Shown here one piece after another: positions 11,172-22,105 of a DNA stretch of 64,000 bases. The position numbers and the translations under genes are program-made. The stretch covers positions 12,400 through 76,399 of the forward strand of contig QLIY01000181.1 in NCBI GenBank assembly GCA_003260075.1, read 5' to 3'. The number at the start of each line of letters is the position of its first letter. Positions within the stretch are counted from its first letter, which is position 1. The notes under the pieces are model-generated. The model was not told the origin of the DNA, ran no database searches, and worked only from the letters and a program-made list of their open reading frames with translations. This DNA is from Phallusia mammillata. Lineage: Eukaryota > Chordata > Ascidiacea > Phlebobranchia > Ascidiidae.

Positions 11172-13545
11172 CGCGGAAAACGTTAATCAAATCTTGTATT
11201 TCGACAGTTATCGATCACATGCTGTAGAAAAAACCTCTGTTATTTCCACAATTCTGTCCATATTAGCAAAGCACATTGGTAAACGTCTTGCTGTTTATTT
11301 ATTTAAGCGGGCAGCTGCTAGGCGAGGACTAAACGCGCGGCGCTTACGAAATAGAAGAAACGATTGTTGCCTCAGACTGTGATCAACGCATCCCGTTATG
11401 GCGTGCGCAAAAAAGGGTGCAGAGCCCCGGGCGACTGGGTTGCGAAATTTTAGTCAACCATGGCGGCATGGTCCTCTCCGATTGTTGGAAGGCGAGAACC
11501 CGATCCCGGCGTGTTCGAGTCACATGCATTGTTGTCTTTTGTCGCCGTCGAAGTCGATTGATTGTGGTGTCGACACAAGACCTCGATTTCCCTCTTTTCC
11601 CTGTCCTACAGCGTGTTTAGTTCAACCGCTGGTTGAAGTTTGAACACCACCCAATCTGTTAGCCTTATAAGACAATCCGACAGTCCTTAAACACTGCTTC
11701 ACGGCGAATCTAATGCGCTACACTTAAAACTATCCATCGTCGCACTATCGGAGTTAAGTATTTTAACCTGGGGTCGTGAATGTGGTTTAAGGGGTTCGTA
11801 AACCGAAATCTTTTCAATACATCGACTATTCTCCAAGGTATAATGTATTCTTGGCTTACGTTAATCGATCGAGCCAACTAAAGTTGCTAAAAATTTGAAA
11901 GTAAGGGTCGAGTCAAAATTTGCCTTAGTGCATAAAAAAACTGCCTCTATTGCATTTGCAATACCAACCATGAACCTGTTCTAAATGATACAAAGGAATA
12001 CAATAAAAACGTGACTCTGTAAAGTGCTCAACAGATGCATGGCTGGGAGCAACTTCTGTCGTTAAATATGACATTGACATCGTTTTACCTTTAATTGATT
12101 CATATCTGAATTTTTTAAACAAAATCTCTCACGTGGGTACATAGCAAAGTGATGCAAATACTTCGCTCTCTGGTAATGGAATCGGGTTGCGTTGAATCGT
12201 TAGTGTCGGTGGAATTTGAGACAGACTGGGTACACATCTTCTTGAAACATGTACACCGCGTGACTGCACTAAGGGCTAAGTGACAAGTATTTTAAAAACA
12301 TTTAAGGGCGTTGTAGGCTAAATGGACTTGTATATATCCACAAAAATGTCTATATATCCACAAGCATTGGTTTGCCTATTTTCTTTTTTATTTTAACTGT
12401 CCGTCAAAGGATCGTAACATGAACAAACCAGCAAAATGACGTCATTATATAATGCATGTCGTCATGTCGTGTAAAATAAATTCATTAACAGCCCTAAGAG
12501 TCTCAATCTTTCATAACATTGTGACCATGTTTAAGCAGGTGTCTTTAAAGTAGGCTCCGTCGCATTTTCCGGTTCAAAACGAGGGGGGTCCGGACTTTCC
12601 TTGGGTTTGTATTGGTTATTAACATGTAAACTCAGCCTTAAATGTTTAAATGTTTGGCGTTAAAATTTGCCCACAACACAAAGGACGAAACATTGTTACG
12701 TCGCGTCATTATTCTATGATTCAGGCGACAAACAATGACTCTGTTGCTATGATGTACCGACGTTATTTGATCCACAAATCCATTAAATGCACGTAAATGT
12801 CTGAGAGTTGATTATAGGAGTGAAAAGGTTGTGTATATGAACCAAAACACGCTAAATGGTTGACTGTTGGTGAGATGCCTTTTGTTCGAAATCATTCCCA
12901 CAAAGCAAAGCCTATTGTAATGTATCGAAGATTAAGCCCGTCTATAGCTATCATTTAACTCTCAGCTATGTTCAGCGAAAACCTCCAACCCGTCGATATT
13001 TACAACATATGTTTTCTCTGCGTTTTAACATCTCAGCGGTAAAACGTTTCATTCGATGACTTTTTTAGTTTTATTTCTCCATCTTTCTTTCAAGTACATA
13101 ACTGCATGTAATATTTTAACAAGTTTTGTTGATGATAAATTTTATTTACACAAAGGTAATTAATTGCCGATTGAGTGGATCCTTCAAGTCCATGACTGTT
13201 GAACACTGGTGTCATCCTGCAAACAATAAAAAAAATACCTTAAAACATGTAATGCTGTGCTTTATGTCTTTTTTCAGTTGGTTTTAAAATTGATAAAAAG
13301 CAAACTTTTTTTGGAAGCTACTGAAAACGCTGTAAAAATGGTCTGGAATTTGTAGAGAACATTTAGAATCACAGATCAAGATAATTTTGTTGCGCTTGTT
13401 GAGGTAGAAACAGTTTTCAATTGCATTAAAATAATTAGGCTAATTGTTAAAATGTATAATTATACATTATTGCATGTAGATAAAAGTTTTGAAACAACTC
13501 TTTGTCTACTTGTATGTTTAAGGTAGTCAAGACTTACTTGTTATT
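11172..13545. other. intergenic region upstream of fringe
   Basis: It holds the 5' flank of fringe and the 3' flank of the cationic peptide gene. No TATA box is obvious near the fringe start. Short open frames at 11398-11643 overlap in several frames and lack splice or family support. TTTATT at about 13141 (AATAAA on the - strand) could serve the peptide gene. Confidence 0.45.
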
Positions 13546-14570
13546 TTATTCGAGCTCGTCTTCTAAGTCATTGTTGTCATTTTCTGGGTTGTTTTTCTCA
13601 TCTTCTTCATTATTATCATTTTCATCTACGTTGTAACATAATATGTTAAATACAAAACAAAATATTTATTCGTTTCTATTTCCCTGATAAAACTATTTTA
13701 TGATTATAATTAGTCGGCTGTTGAGCAGTGTTGGATTAACCATTAGGCAAAGTAGGCACGTGCCTACAGACCAGTCAAAAATCCCGGCCACGTTATTTAG
13801 TTAGGCATATGACCAAGTTTTTGCACGGTACCCTGTGTTATAGTTGCAACAACGATCTTTGCGACAATGATTTTGCAACACTGGTAATTCTAATTTTTTA
13901 GTTGGCAGCCCTGATTTTCGGGCCACTTATAAAATGTGCCTACAGGCCAGCAGACCCTTAATCCGGCACTGCTGTTGAGAAGAAAATGACTGCTGGAAGG
14001 GTATCTTGAACCTCCTTACACAAATATGGATTTGCATAGTTTTTTAGGTTTGTGGATATAGGCCATGATTCAGCGATGGGCCGTGGATTATCATTTGTTA
14101 TACTTTTGTAAAGTGAAAAACCGCAGGTAAACGCACATAATTAACAACGACGAAGCAATGGCTTTACAAATCATTTTACTTGCCTTCTTCGTCCCCGTAT
14201 GACCTGTATCGTCTGCGGTGAATACATCTGCGTCTTCTGTAGTAAATTCTTCGTCTCCTGAAGTACACACTTCTGCGGCGATAGCAAATGGCTTCACATT
14301 CGCTGCAGAAGAAGAGGACGCCGAGAAGAAGAGTAAACAGGATCAGTTTGTTCATCTTGGAAATCTAACACAATAAAAAAGTGAGTAATAAATACTAAAA
14401 CAGATTTCGTATGAAACCTGCCAACTTGCTTCCCCTGTAAAAATTGTTCAAAATTAGCCAAATATGATACACAGACATACACGAGTCATCAAAAACCACA
14501 CTGTAGATTAAATAACTACATATTTGACTTACCTATTAATGTTGACTTGATTTGACTGTTCACAATGAAG
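13546..14570 (-). CDS. secreted arginine-rich peptide precursor with acidic tail, antimicrobial-peptide-like
   Basis: Coding exons 14184-14355 and 13546-13625 join in phase to give 83 aa. A non-coding first exon (about 14570-14533, donor AG|GTAAGT) probably splices to the acceptor before 14364. Residues 1-22 are a hydrophobic signal peptide (MNKLILFTLLLGVLFF...). Residues 23-53 are strongly cationic: 15 Arg, 6 Tyr, no acidic residue, Cys at 24 and 44, beginning ICYRRRSVYF. Residues 54-83 carry 17 Asp/Glu, ending DLEDELE. Signal, cationic core and anionic C-terminal piece is the layout of several tunicate and other antimicrobial precursors, the acidic part being a pro-piece. The two cysteines could close a hairpin, loosely recalling tachyplesin-type peptides. 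The intron donor is GC (GAAG|GCAAGT). If that intron is not spliced, translation stops two codons later with the cationic core still intact. The function is inferred from layout only; I recognise no family. Confidence 0.72.
13736..13971. mobile_element. hAT MITE in the intron of the peptide gene
   Basis: Ends CAGTGTTGGATTAACC and TTAATCCGGCACTG, with a perfect 8-bp duplication CTGTTGAG at 13728-13735 and 13972-13979. Non-coding, 236 bp. Confidence 0.92.
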
Positions 14571-14598
14571 TGTGATTTAGTTCTCAAACCGAGGTCAA

Positions 14599-14604
14599 TA
14601 TATA
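14599..14604 (-). promoter_or_regulatory. TATA box of the cationic peptide gene
   Basis: On the - strand, AGTATATATTGAC lies about 30 bases upstream of the proposed transcription start near 14570 and 66 bases upstream of the first donor (exon end 14533). Position and sequence suit a TATA-driven, inducible type of promoter. Confidence 0.55.
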
Positions 14605-16050
14605 CTGTGTAAAACATCAACAAACAAGATTTTCGTTTCCACTGACTCAAGTGGAAATCCGCCCAATCGTATTCCTGTTGTGAAATCTACGTCTTTCTCG
14701 ATTTCCACATCCAAAACAGAGACTGCATGTTTCATTGCACGATTTGAAATTTGTGTCCGGTTCTTCAACGTTGGTAGTTTCCAACCTTGTTTCGAAGCAA
14801 CACAGAATTTTAATTAAAATAAGTAACGTTATTTGATTTATGGATTTCTTCAGAGATTAGTGCACTGTACTAGTTGCATTCAGTGTTATTTACCCTGATG
14901 AAGACGACCTGTAAAGGACGTCGAAACGTCGGAATAAAATTACATTTGCCAGAAGAGCTCTATAAACTTGACATTATGCCTGCCAGCAATAGCTTACATA
15001 TGCATTTAATATATGTAAGTAATATTTATTATTTCCATCATTTTTAATATTTTCCACAAACCACCAATTCAGTTAACTATTTAGTTCCTACCATTTAACA
15101 GCCACCTTGTTTGCCCAAAGGTCTAACTCTAAACAACTGATATATATATATATACCGGTACCTTTAAAATAAACTCTGTCGAATTTAATCGAATTATGAT
15201 TGCCCAAAATGATAATAACTAAAAATAAAAAATAAATAACATTATATTTTTGAGCGACCCAACTTTGGTTCTTGTCCTATATGTTTAGGAACATTGTTTT
15301 GAATTTTCTTGTTTGAGACGCAACTTGTTTTTTTTCTTGTTCTTATTTGAAGGGATATGTGTTTTTTTCAATTTCGCACTGCCAAGCCAGAGAATGTTTA
15401 CAACACAGCACGACAAAAACAGTAAACTTTATTTTAAACATATACACAACTTTATGTGACAAGTTTTTTTTTCGAATTAGCTGTTTGTCGTGTAACATAA
15501 GAAAACGTCTGGTTACTCAACTCTAAGTTTCCTTTCTCAAAGTTTCCTGTTTTCAATTAGTAAGAAGCGTGACGTACAAGCGTACGTGTTTCGAAGGATA
15601 TTACGCGCACTAAAAAAAGTGACTAACATTAGCACAAAAATAAAAACAAATATACCCAACAACATGGAAAGAAATGCTTTTATAATTGTAATATATCATC
15701 CTGGGTCTTAGTCTTGGTAACATTGTGTTATTTTGGTGGTAATTAACTTACTTACTTTTACCGTTGCTACACAAGCTTAGCAATTAGCCCATCGAGAGTC
15801 GAATCACACTTTTCTATTTGCTAATACGGGTACAGGCTGATTCGGTATGACGCTTTTCATGGGTCTGGCGAACTATGATTTTTATATGAGTGTGTCGTGA
15901 TCGCTGGTCTGCAGTATCGCTTCAGGGATGACCCCAGTTATGAATTTATGTTTATCTTACCCGATTACTGGTCAGTCTGGCGATCCCTTGCTCCGAAGCT
16001 GACGCGTGCAGCCTACGAGGCAGGCAGCGGATTCGACTTTAGATGGGGTT
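14605..16050. other. intergenic region with ribozyme-like repeat and SINE tail
   Basis: No coding exon was found. Contents: the repeat at about 14880-15000, AT-rich DNA, and a SINE tail fragment at about 15810-15960 (GGCTGATTCGGTATG..., GGTCTGCAGTATCGC..., TTATGAATTTATG). Confidence 0.5.
14895..14932 (+). ncRNA. hammerhead-ribozyme-like motif in a dispersed repeat (copy 1)
   Basis: CTGATGA is followed by GACGACC, loop TGTAAA, GGACGTC, then GAAAC. This is the order of the hammerhead core (CUGAUGA, stem II, GAAA). Stem II pairs except for one A-A mismatch. The repeat continues CGTCGGAATAAAATTACATTTGCCAGAAGAGCTCTA. Such cores are known in Penelope-like retroelements. A partner strand for stems I and III was not worked out, so catalysis is not claimed. 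Confidence 0.45.
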
Positions 16051-16054
16051 ACCG

Positions 16055-16215
16055 CTGAGCCTGTGGAGCTCATGTGGAAGAGCGTAAGTACCGGAAGATA
16101 TTTTTGGGGGTCAAATCCCACCGCAGGTTAGATGTTTGTTGCCATATGGGAATGCTTGGGGACCGGGTGATTCGGTATCCGCCTTCAATGGGACTGACGT
16201 ACCAGCGTTAATAGC
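16055..16215 (+). mobile_element. tRNA-derived SINE copy
   Basis: A-box-like GTGGAAGAGCGTAAG near 16074 and B-box-like GGTCAAATCCC at 16109-16119, followed by the family sequence GCCATATGGGAATGCTTGG...GATTCGGTATCCGCC. It marks the left edge of tandem unit A. Confidence 0.6.
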
Positions 16216-17003
16216 CTAGTTTCCTATAACTTTTTCAGGTTTATGTGGGAAACCAAGGGGTTCCGCAAACACTATATTCGATGCGATCAAATGTCACATC
16301 GCCTGTTTTTGACGTATTAACTATATGACGTACGAAGCCAACATAGACTAAAACAATGTGAGAAACAAAGTAACCTAAATGTAAGTCACAAGCAACTATG
16401 TATGTCTACTGAAATTACAAAGTTCCTTAGTATTTGCAAATTAATATTGTTGGAAACTTTTCTTCGTAGTATCATACTTGACTATAACATTTAACATAAT
16501 AAATTTATGAGCTTTTGTACGCAGATTGAAGTTTTGAACAAATCTTGTGTACAAGGGGTAGGTGACACCGTAATAGCGTTACACAATTATTACGTCACAC
16601 ATGCTCGAAGGCGCCCCCAGTGTTGCGCTAGGTCTACACCGGACTGTAAAGGCGTGTAACAATAGTAGAGTCTTTCGCTTCTCCTAACAATTTCCCTTTT
16701 CGTTTTGGTGGAATATTTTGTCCAACTAAACTTCATCACGTTCTCATTATATTCTGTAATTTATAGGTTCCGTACTGTTTGTGGCCTTTCATGTATAGTT
16801 ATGTCAATCAAGCATTTGGACCTAAACGGACTTTTTAAAAACGATTCGTGTTCGGACTTATACTTTTGTGCTCGGACCGGGTTTGAGGTCGAAATTTATT
16901 AATGTGCTATGATATAATGATATAAATTTGTATGATGTGAATAACCTCTCGTGACTGTAAATAGTTTTCAGCGACAAATCGTTCGATTTACAAATGTCTT
17001 TAC

Positions 17004-17055
17004 TTGTCTTCCCTGATCCTTGTATATCGAGCTGCATACAGTGAGGTGACGACAT
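17004..17055 (-). pseudogene. relic resembling the cationic-peptide exon (unit A)
   Basis: Read on the - strand in the frame of the peptide gene, this segment starts RCRHLTVCSSIYKDQG after a cgcag acceptor. The downstream bases (AAGTAAAGACATTTGTAAATCG) resemble the peptide gene's intron start (AAGTAAAATGATTTGTAAAGCC). No signal-peptide segment was found beside it, so it looks like a fragment. Confidence 0.35.
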
Positions 17056-18029
17056 CTGCGATGTTCAAAATACACTATTAAATGGTTCCACTAAGAGCAT
17101 TTGAACACAACAGCATCTGACCCTTCAACAGGCAGCATTGTCATTGACGATCACCGCTTATTTAATTAAATAACTAAGAATGAAAAGTATTTTGCAAGTA
17201 ACGAAATCTGAAAATGAATATCTTGGAATATATATATTTCGCCTAATGGCATCTTCAGGTCCTACAAAAACCACAAGACAAAACATCAATGAAAAGGAAT
17301 AAAAGTAGAAACGCAATGGGAATACATTGCTTGGTGTTTCGTCTATTTCATCTGCGCCATTGTGCCCAAAGCTTTGCCGTGTGCGCCTGACAAAGATAAG
17401 GCGTGGCTCGCAGTTGGGTCAGCTTGTCGAACGTTGCTTGTCAAACCAATTTGAAAGCGGCAGTGTTAGCAATGTCTCCAGTGTTTTGTTTTATTTCAGT
17501 GTTTTCATCCTACCTTGTTTTGTTGTGTTTTTACTTTTATTCCTTTTCATTGATGTTTTATCTTGTGGTTTCAATCAAAAAAGACCTACATTTTAAGGAA
17601 ATTGTAGTTTGTCAATAGTGTAGGATCACAAAAAAACTCCAAAACACAGAAAAAAACGTTTAAACGTTAGAATCAGTTTTCGAAATGCGGTACTCTGGCT
17701 GCACCAGCATAGCAGGTCATGTCTTGTCACCAACTACAATGGTGACTTTCTAGTTCGAGGTTTATCCGCAGCTGACTTATAACGTAACTTGTATTGTAAT
17801 GGTTTAACAATTTTATATATATTGCAAATCTGTTTGGGATTTAGTGTAAACGATTTAAACTGGTACGTGTAAACAATAGACCTGACTATTCCATGCAACA
17901 CAATAGGAATCCACAAACGTACAAAACACTACAGTTTAGCAACTGAACCACAATGGCAGGAAACTGATTGATATTAGCAGGACGTAATGGGTGGATTCAA
18001 TGGATTAACAACCTGGCACTTAACTGTTT

Positions 18030-18037
18030 CATATAAA
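18030..18037 (+). promoter_or_regulatory. TATA-like box of sulfotransferase copy A
   Basis: CATATAAA lies 76 bases before the ATG and is conserved at 25494-25501 and 39554-39561, always in the context ACTGTTTCATATAAACGGTAAGCAGT. A short leader with an AG|GTAAGC word follows; whether that is used as a donor is unclear. Confidence 0.45.
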
Positions 18038-18712
18038 CGGTAAGCAGTTAGACCAGAAATGCAGAAGATCTGAGGTAAGCTCATCATTTAAGCAAAACAA
18101 GCGCCATGGAAGGTTATAGAGGCAGCATTTTGATGTTCTTCGGTTTAGTGTGTGTAGTTTATGTAGGTATCAACCAACTGGAGCGACGTACCTTACAACA
18201 TGTATACAAACATAAGCAGGTAATTTCTAACCATCGGCTATTTAAAGGTCAAATCAGTCAATTCAGTAACATTAAATGGAAACGAATTTTCGCAAGTCTT
18301 GACTCAAGATAAGACCTTGTGAACCAATGTATAAAACAACCATAAAAATAACAAATAGGACAGCTCATGATCTGAACGTAATATTTTAAACATCGCTTTC
18401 GAAGCAAATACCGAATAAAGTTTAATATGTTTTGACAACTTACCATAACTTATAAGTTAATAAAAGGCTGCGAGTTTAGAAAGCAAAAAGGGCTAATCCA
18501 AGCAACTTGTTGGAGCAAATTCCATTTTGCCTTCAGAACGTCACAGTGGTTTTGTTATTCGGTCTAAGATTTGATGTATCTAAGATTTGATGCAGTGCGG
18601 GCATTTTGCGGCAAATTAACCTTGATGTGTTTAATTTAACTTCTCTAAGTGTGGAGTATACTGCTATAGCATTGTGATCAAGGTCATGAAACGAACATTC
18701 ATTCATTTAGGG

Positions 18713-19511
18713 CAGTGGTTCTCAAACTGTGGTACGCGTACCATTAGTGGTACGCCGGAACTTTTCAGGTGGTACGCGAGTAGATTTCTGTGATACCTAA
18801 TTTAAGTCAAATTTAAAATTGCACCTCAACTGACCCAACTGATCAGCCCTGGTTTGGGTGATACTTGTGTTTTGGACAGTCTCTTGAAATTGCTAAATAT
18901 GCTAGTCGGGTCGAGAAAATAGGCCTATTTCTAAGGCTATCTATTAAAACCGGGTCAGTGGTTCCCAACCTCAACGGGATCCGCGAGATGGTTTCAGTGG
19001 TTCCATGGGGGCAAATATGTTTAGTATCATTTACCAACAGAAAAATACATTTAAGTTTCCCAGCCGTTTTTACAATCCTACATACAAATGCAAACTTTTG
19101 ATCACCCCTTAATTAGGCAAAGAACACTGAACAGTTACTTTTGTGATTGTTTTTCCGATTGTGACATCATAACACACGTGGACAAAAGACTTTATAGGAC
19201 AGGTGTTGTGTAAAATTAAATAAATATACCAGAAAATGTATCAATTTGTTTGGCCGCTACAATACAGAAACTTCTTAGAAATTAAAGGACTGTGAAGGTG
19301 AATGAAAATGCTTTAAAAGCATAATAAAGTATAATGCAAGAAACGAGAAACATAAAAAGACCTGTTGGAAATTACGTTGGGGGCGCAGACTTTGAATTTG
19401 TGAAAGGGGTCCGTGACTACAAAATGGTTAGGAACCACTGGTATAGGTGGTACGCCGCGATAGAAAAAGTTGTCAGGTGGTACGCGATCCGTATAAGTTT
19501 GAGAAACACTG
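18713..19511. mobile_element. hAT MITE with a second MITE nested at 18956-19440
   Basis: Outer ends CAGTGGTTCTCAAACTGTGGTACGCG and TACGCGATCCGTATAAGTTTGAGAAACACTG. Inner ends CAGTGGTTCCCAACCTCAACGGG and TGGTTAGGAACCACTG. Both lie in the first intron of copy A. Target duplications are not clear. No transposase. Confidence 0.7.
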
Positions 19512-19671
19512 GCCTAATCGAAACTATAAGCAAAAGAAACAGGAAAAAGTGCTATTTTGTATGTGTGGAATCTTTTTGTATGTCATTACGCAAACTTAAG
19601 GTTAAAAAACACTGAACAAAAGGAAGTTAAAAGTTTTGGAAAAAATGTCCGACTATTCTACGTATCCAGAC

Positions 19672-20050
19672 NNNNNNNNNNNNNNNNNNNNNNNNNNNNN
19701 NNNNNNNNNNNNNNNNNNNNNNNNNNNNNNNNNNNNNNNNNNNNNNNNNNNNNNNNNNNNNNNNNNNNNNNNNNNNNNNNNNNNNNNNNNNNNNNNNNNN
19801 NNNNNNNNNNNNNNNNNNNNNNNNNNNNNNNNNNNNNNNNNNNNNNNNNNNNNNNNNNNNNNNNNNNNNNNNNNNNNNNNNNNNNNNNNNNNNNNNNNNN
19901 NNNNNNNNNNNNNNNNNNNNNNNNNNNNNNNNNNNNNNNNNNNNNNNNNNNNNNNNNNNNNNNNNNNNNNNNNNNNNNNNNNNNNNNNNNNNNNNNNNNN
20001 NNNNNNNNNNNNNNNNNNNNNNNNNNNNNNNNNNNNNNNNNNNNNNNNNN
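19672..20050. other. assembly gap (379 Ns)
   Basis: Unresolved bases in the interval between exon 1 and exon 3 of sulfotransferase copy A, where exon 2 is expected. Long open frames crossing this gap are produced by the Ns and are not genes. Confidence 0.95.
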
Positions 20051-20286
20051 CACAAGCGAAGTTTCCTAGAGTCTTGGAACATCCATTCACGCGCCAACAC
20101 AATGAACGTTAAAACAGATGTTCTAATGCCGATAAATTATCGGTCGCTTTTACACCACTGAGCTTGTTTTATCGCTACGGTGGTGCGTGTTTGCAACCGC
20201 GCGATCTTGTTATCGCTGTTTTACATGTGTGTGTTTTGCATTTTGTCGCTTTAAAAGACATTCGTCTTGCAAGTTATGTCATTATC

Positions 20287-20323
20287 CTGATGAAGGCGTC
20301 TTGTATAGGACGTCGAAACGTCG
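20287..20323 (+). ncRNA. hammerhead-ribozyme-like motif in a dispersed repeat (copy 2)
   Basis: CTGATGA, then GGCGTCT, loop TGTATA/overlap, AGGACGTC, then GAAACGTCG. Stem II pairs over 7 positions with two G-U wobbles. Compared with copies 1 and 3, several stem positions changed while pairing was kept or improved. It ends in the same tail word, GGCAGCAATAGCTTA, as the other copies. Confidence 0.45.
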
Positions 20324-21609
20324 ATTGTTAACAATAAAAACTGCTGGATGAGCAATACTTGGTCATACGTTATGCCTGGCAGCAATAGCTTATTTCAACT
20401 ATAAGTAGTATTTGCAAATGTTTCATTTGCAGGCAAAAACCAAAATGTTTTTCGGTCCATTTGTTGGAGGATACCCTGGACGGTTTCACTGCATTTTTAA
20501 ATATCCAGAATACGCTACCTTTTCGAAATCGCACACTAGATTCAATGCCGAAGAAATGCAAAAATGTTTTCCTCCTGAAACAAAGCAAGTAGCAAGTAAC
20601 ACATACATTTTAGCAACCATTAAAACAAATAAAATCATCAAGCAAGCTATTGTTTTTATTNCAATACTTTGCTTTTATTGGCGTTTGTGTCAAAAATGGT
20701 TTGTGTTATTTCAGGTACATCACTATCATCCGAGAACCATGGGCAGCGTTTCAATCTGGATATAGTTATTATGCTAAGACATTCCAAGACAATAAACATT
20801 GTTTTGGAATGCCATTGACTTACGTTGTGAATGGACAATATATGGACGTCCAAACGTTCCTGCTAAAAGCATCGGTTTTGCTTAACGATTCTGTACCATG
20901 GTACTTCAGGTGAAAATATTTTGCGATGCGATGTATTTTTGTTGCAGCTAAAACAAATTATACAATTTTTTCAAATATTTGTCAACACAGAAACGATGTG
21001 CGTTTTGTTTTTCAAAGTTTTGTATTTTCATTGATAAAAATAGACTTCAAAATGATAACGTTGTTTCAAGGTTTAGAATTTGATATTTTTGAAATGTTTT
21101 AGATTTCGAAATTACCAATCACATGATCTTGGGTTGGATCCAATGTTAACTGATAAGGAGGAAATCGAAAAGCAAATTCAGAAGTTAGATAATGATTTGG
21201 ATCTGGTCATAATCAACGAATACATGGAAGAATCGATGGTTCTATTAAAGGTACACAAACTGTTTTGAAAAATAGCTAGCACTTTGAAACATGCGGCAAA
21301 GTAATATACCAACTTAATTTTTTAATGCTAGCAAAATAAGATTAAAATTTCCATATAACATAAGAACGAGTTTTCTGCTTTTGGCAAAGTGAATATTTTT
21401 TTGTTAGGATACCATGTGTATGAACTGGAACGACGTGCGATTATCGACACGGGTAAGTTCAAGAAGAAAAACTCCATTCAAAACGGATGTGCACAGACAA
21501 GCATTCCATAAACTCAACCACATAGTGAGTGACGACAAGCTGCATTTGTACAGATATGTGTTATTGAGGATTTATATTTGGGATGTACAGATATGTGTTA
21601 TTGAGGAAA

Positions 21610-21775
21610 ATAATGCCAAAATTAGATCCAAAGGTTCGATTTACCACGGCAAAAGTGCTGCGTGATAAGACATTAGGTCCCAATCAACCCTGTTTTATTC
21701 CAATACATGCTCGAACAAGGCCCGAAACCAAAGCCAACTCAAAAACCACGCTGACTTTTTTAGTAATAATTATAC
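21610..21775 (+). other. open segment in intron 6 of copy A, shared with copy C
   Basis: In one frame it reads KLDPKVRFTTAK...RPETKANSKTT. The matching intron of copy C (44327-44480) reads KLDPKVRFTTAK...RPETKSNSKTT in an open frame that continues to 44704. Copy B lacks it. No family recognised; it may be a fragment of an inserted element. Confidence 0.3.
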
Positions 21776-22105
21776 ATTTTTATTGCAGCTTTATTGGGAA
21801 TAAATTGACATTTAAAACAACTTTCGTAACGATTTTCAACAACACAAGAAATAACTTTCCAATTCTCTAAAATTGACAAAAACTATTGAATTTAGTATCA
21901 CTTCCTGTTTCAGGACATTGCACTTTACGAACACTTTAACCGAACCTTATGGAAGCGTGTAGAAGCTTACGGACGAAAACGGTTTGCAGAAGATTTGGAT
22001 AAACTTCGTGCTGGTTTACATAGGTATAAGCGTGAATTTCAGGACATTGATGAAGAAATGGATGAAGAAAGCTGGTCTGAACTCGTGCCTGGAACTGATA
22101 AATGA

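Larger units (their letters stand above)
18106..22105 (+). pseudogene. galactose-3-O-sulfotransferase copy A (exon 2 not visible, C-terminal nonsense)
   Basis: Family role: transfer of sulfate from PAPS to the 3-OH of galactose on glycolipids or glycoproteins in the Golgi. Exons seen: 18106-18219 (signal anchor, MEGYRGSILMFFGLVCVVY), 20433-20584, 20715-20909, 21103-21250, 21408-21524, 21914-22105. Exon 2, which carries the PAPS 5'-phosphosulfate loop in the other copies, is not visible and may lie in the 19672-20050 N gap. Exon 3 ends ACAAA|GCAAGT, a GC donor. The last exon stops at TGA 22103-22105 where copy C and gene D encode Trp (TGG), 20 codons before the ancestral stop at 22163-22165. 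The downstream poly(A) signal AATAAA (22168-22173) is intact. It could still be expressed as a shortened protein; pseudogene status is an inference. Confidence 0.75.

Noticed and set aside
14091-14297. 68-codon open frame (- strand) in the peptide-gene region
   Set aside because: It is a shadow frame of the cationic-peptide exon; the frame with signal peptide, splice site and charge pattern is a different one.
19557-20112. Open frames of 130-170 codons on both strands
   Set aside because: They consist almost entirely of X residues translated from the N gap.
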